From Mugil cephalus (taxonomy: Eukaryota; Chordata; Actinopteri; Mugiliformes; Mugilidae): a stretch of DNA of 64,000 bases. The notes beneath the pieces are model-generated. The model ran no database searches, was not told the origin of the DNA, and saw nothing but the letters and a program-made list of their open reading frames with translations. Below, piece after piece: positions 62,401-64,000 of this stretch (its first letter is position 1; each line of letters starts with the position of its first letter). Location of the stretch: the NCBI RefSeq assembly GCF_022458985.1, contig NC_061778.1:8077501-8141500 (forward strand). Direction: 5' to 3'. Position numbers and translations under genes: made by a program.

Positions 62401-63938
62401 CATCAACTCTTGCCATGCACAAAGGCAATGAAAACATCAGAGCTCCACCATGGGAGATCGTTTCAAAGAGTATTTCATATGAAACAGATTGCTGAGACTT
62501 TTGATTTTCTCACAAATCCATAATTCATACAAATCATTTTTACTTACACTCAAATCCATCTTCGCTGACAATTCCACAGTGATTTGACGATCTTAAAACA
62601 TTCTTCGTTGGGCATGTTAGGAAATTTTATAGAGAGGGTTGTGAATTTTTCACGTATACCATCTCTTTCAGAATCTACCAGCCCTCGTCCTGAAGATCAT
62701 GAGCGGCACCTTCGCTCCGATCTCAGACCGCTACAGCCCGGAACTCCGACAGCTCATCCTCAACATGCTCAACCTGGACCCGTCCAAACGGCCTCAGCTC
62801 AATGAAATAATGGCTCTCCCCATCTGCATCAGGCCTTTGCTTAATCTCTACACAGATATAGGCAATGTAAAAATGCGCAGGTGGGTGCTTTTGTGCATGA
62901 ATGATGAGAGGATTTTTAAATCCAATTGGATGTTGCGATACATTAAATAAAAAAAACTCCACCACTTACCCTTTTCTTCTAGGATTGAGAAACCACTTTC
63001 CACTGTGCAGACTGGTTCTCAGGCTAGACCAGGAGGGAGGGTTCCTACCAACAGGTCCAGAGGTGATGCATGTAATATAGTTTGGCCACCTTATTGATTA
63101 TAATGCTTGAGTTACAAAACACAGCTACTTTTTCTGAAACAGATGGATCAGTCGGATTAGGATCAGGGAAGTTGCATTCCCTCCCGCTGTCCTCAGTCTA
63201 CACATGGGGAAGCGGCATTTCGGCACCTCTCCGCCTGCCAATGCTCAACACTGAGGTGCTTCAGGTGTCTCTGGGCCGCACTCAGAAAATGGGAGTCACC
63301 AAATCAGGACGTCTGATCACATGGGAGGCATGTATCCTTATCCTTTTATTTTTATTTTGCTTTTTTTCATTGTTTATAATGGATTACAAAGGATAAAGAC
63401 TCCCTGCAACAGTTGCTGTAGAAGAGCATCTTGGATCTACAGTACACTACAGTTCTGGGTCTTGTTGAAGTTTCTTCTGTTACTCTCTAAATATAATGAC
63501 AAGATATCCACTCCTGGGGCAGTACATTTTACATTTTTACATTTAACTAGTTGAAATATTGTTGGTTAATGTAGTTTGGAAGAGGAAGAAAGTCGCCACA
63601 AAGCCAAAAGTCTTTGTCCATTTTTTTGAATTCTAGTAAACTGTAGGGAATTTACCAAAAGAGACAAACTGGGTTTTAGGAGATCACACTAAACCTTGAA
63701 CCTTTAGCACAATGTTTTCCGGGTATTTTCACTTGTTGTGACCATAATGAGACTTCTTAGACACCTCTAATAACCGTTTTGTTGTTGCAGGCTCCGTCTG
63801 TGGGGTCGGGTGAGGCCAGTCTTCCTGGTGTGGTGGAGCAGATGCAGCCTCAGTTCATTTCTCGCTTCCTTGAGGGTCAGTCCGGCGTCACCATCAAGTC
63901 CGTGTCCTGTGGCGACCTCTTCACCACCTGCATGACAG
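59419..63938 (+). CDS. nek8: Serine/threonine-protein kinase Nek8 (partial, 5' part)
   Basis: Eight exons (59419-59465, 60695-60900, 61854-62086, 62182-62313, 62672-62880, 62983-63062, 63143-63327, 63791-63938) give 413 codons; the gene continues beyond the window. Nek8 (NPHP9) is a NIMA-family kinase of the proximal cilium (inversin compartment), linked to nephronophthisis and left-right patterning. Visible: GRGAFG (11-16), Lys33, HRD (126-128), DFG (147-149), T162 before [11 protein letters not shown], and [15 protein letters not shown]. Then a linker and the first part of the RCC1-like region ([33 protein letters not shown]). All kinase residues are intact and closely match human. Exon 7 ends GAG followed by GCATGT, a GC-type donor; the only GT alternative shifts frame into a stop. 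Confidence 0.96.
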
Positions 63939-64000
63939 GTTGGTGGGCCGTTGTTCTTCGGACAGCGATCAAAAAGATCACAGTCAGTCAGTCTATCAAG

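Overview
This is eukaryotic, vertebrate DNA, almost certainly from a ray-finned (teleost) fish. It is AT-rich and has compact split genes with GT-AG introns, many simple repeats and degenerate fish-type transposons. The proteins and gene order match vertebrates, but the introns are far shorter than in mammals. The species cannot be named from the sequence.

Layout, left to right. 1-2400: first coding exon and promoter of a 14-3-3 gamma gene (ywhag, minus strand); the rest of the gene lies off the left edge. 5174-5246: an intact tRNA-Val(AAC). 6605-8023: a five-exon gene on the plus strand for a 212-residue protein made only of two RIM-binding-protein-type SH3 domains. 8768-8853: a mir-142 hairpin on the minus strand. 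12181-15140 and 18293-22361: two tandem copies of dhrs11, a short-chain dehydrogenase/reductase, with a duplicated promoter. 26881-30277: a secreted group III-type phospholipase A2 with a long Lys-rich tail (minus strand), probably the fish proca1. 35497-37819: an adenine-phosphoribosyltransferase-like gene (plus strand). 38639-43244: rab34 (minus). 48452-52505: tlcd1 (minus). 59419-63938: the kinase and first RCC1-region exons of nek8 (plus), running off the right edge.

Context. From general knowledge, proca1, rab34, tlcd1 and nek8 are also neighbours in the same order on human chromosome 17q11.2; MIR142 lies beside TSPOAP1 (RIMBP1) on 17q22; DHRS11 is on 17q12. The window therefore looks like a condensed chromosome-17-type neighbourhood with local rearrangement. 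Rab34 and Nek8 both act in primary cilia, and nek8 has an RFX X-box-like motif just upstream of its start. The other genes have separate roles: signalling adaptor, redox metabolism, phospholipid metabolism and membrane lipid composition.

Most notable points: mir-142 next to a stand-alone SH3-pair relic of the RIM-BP locus; two dhrs11 copies that differ most in the substrate-loop exon; an APRT-like protein that has lost the usual pyrophosphate-binding Arg; two GC-AG introns, in rab34 and nek8, the first also with a NAGNAG acceptor; and a TTAA-flanked piggyBac-like MITE. All exon limits were read by eye from splice consensus, reading frame and remembered protein families; no alignment or transcript data were available.
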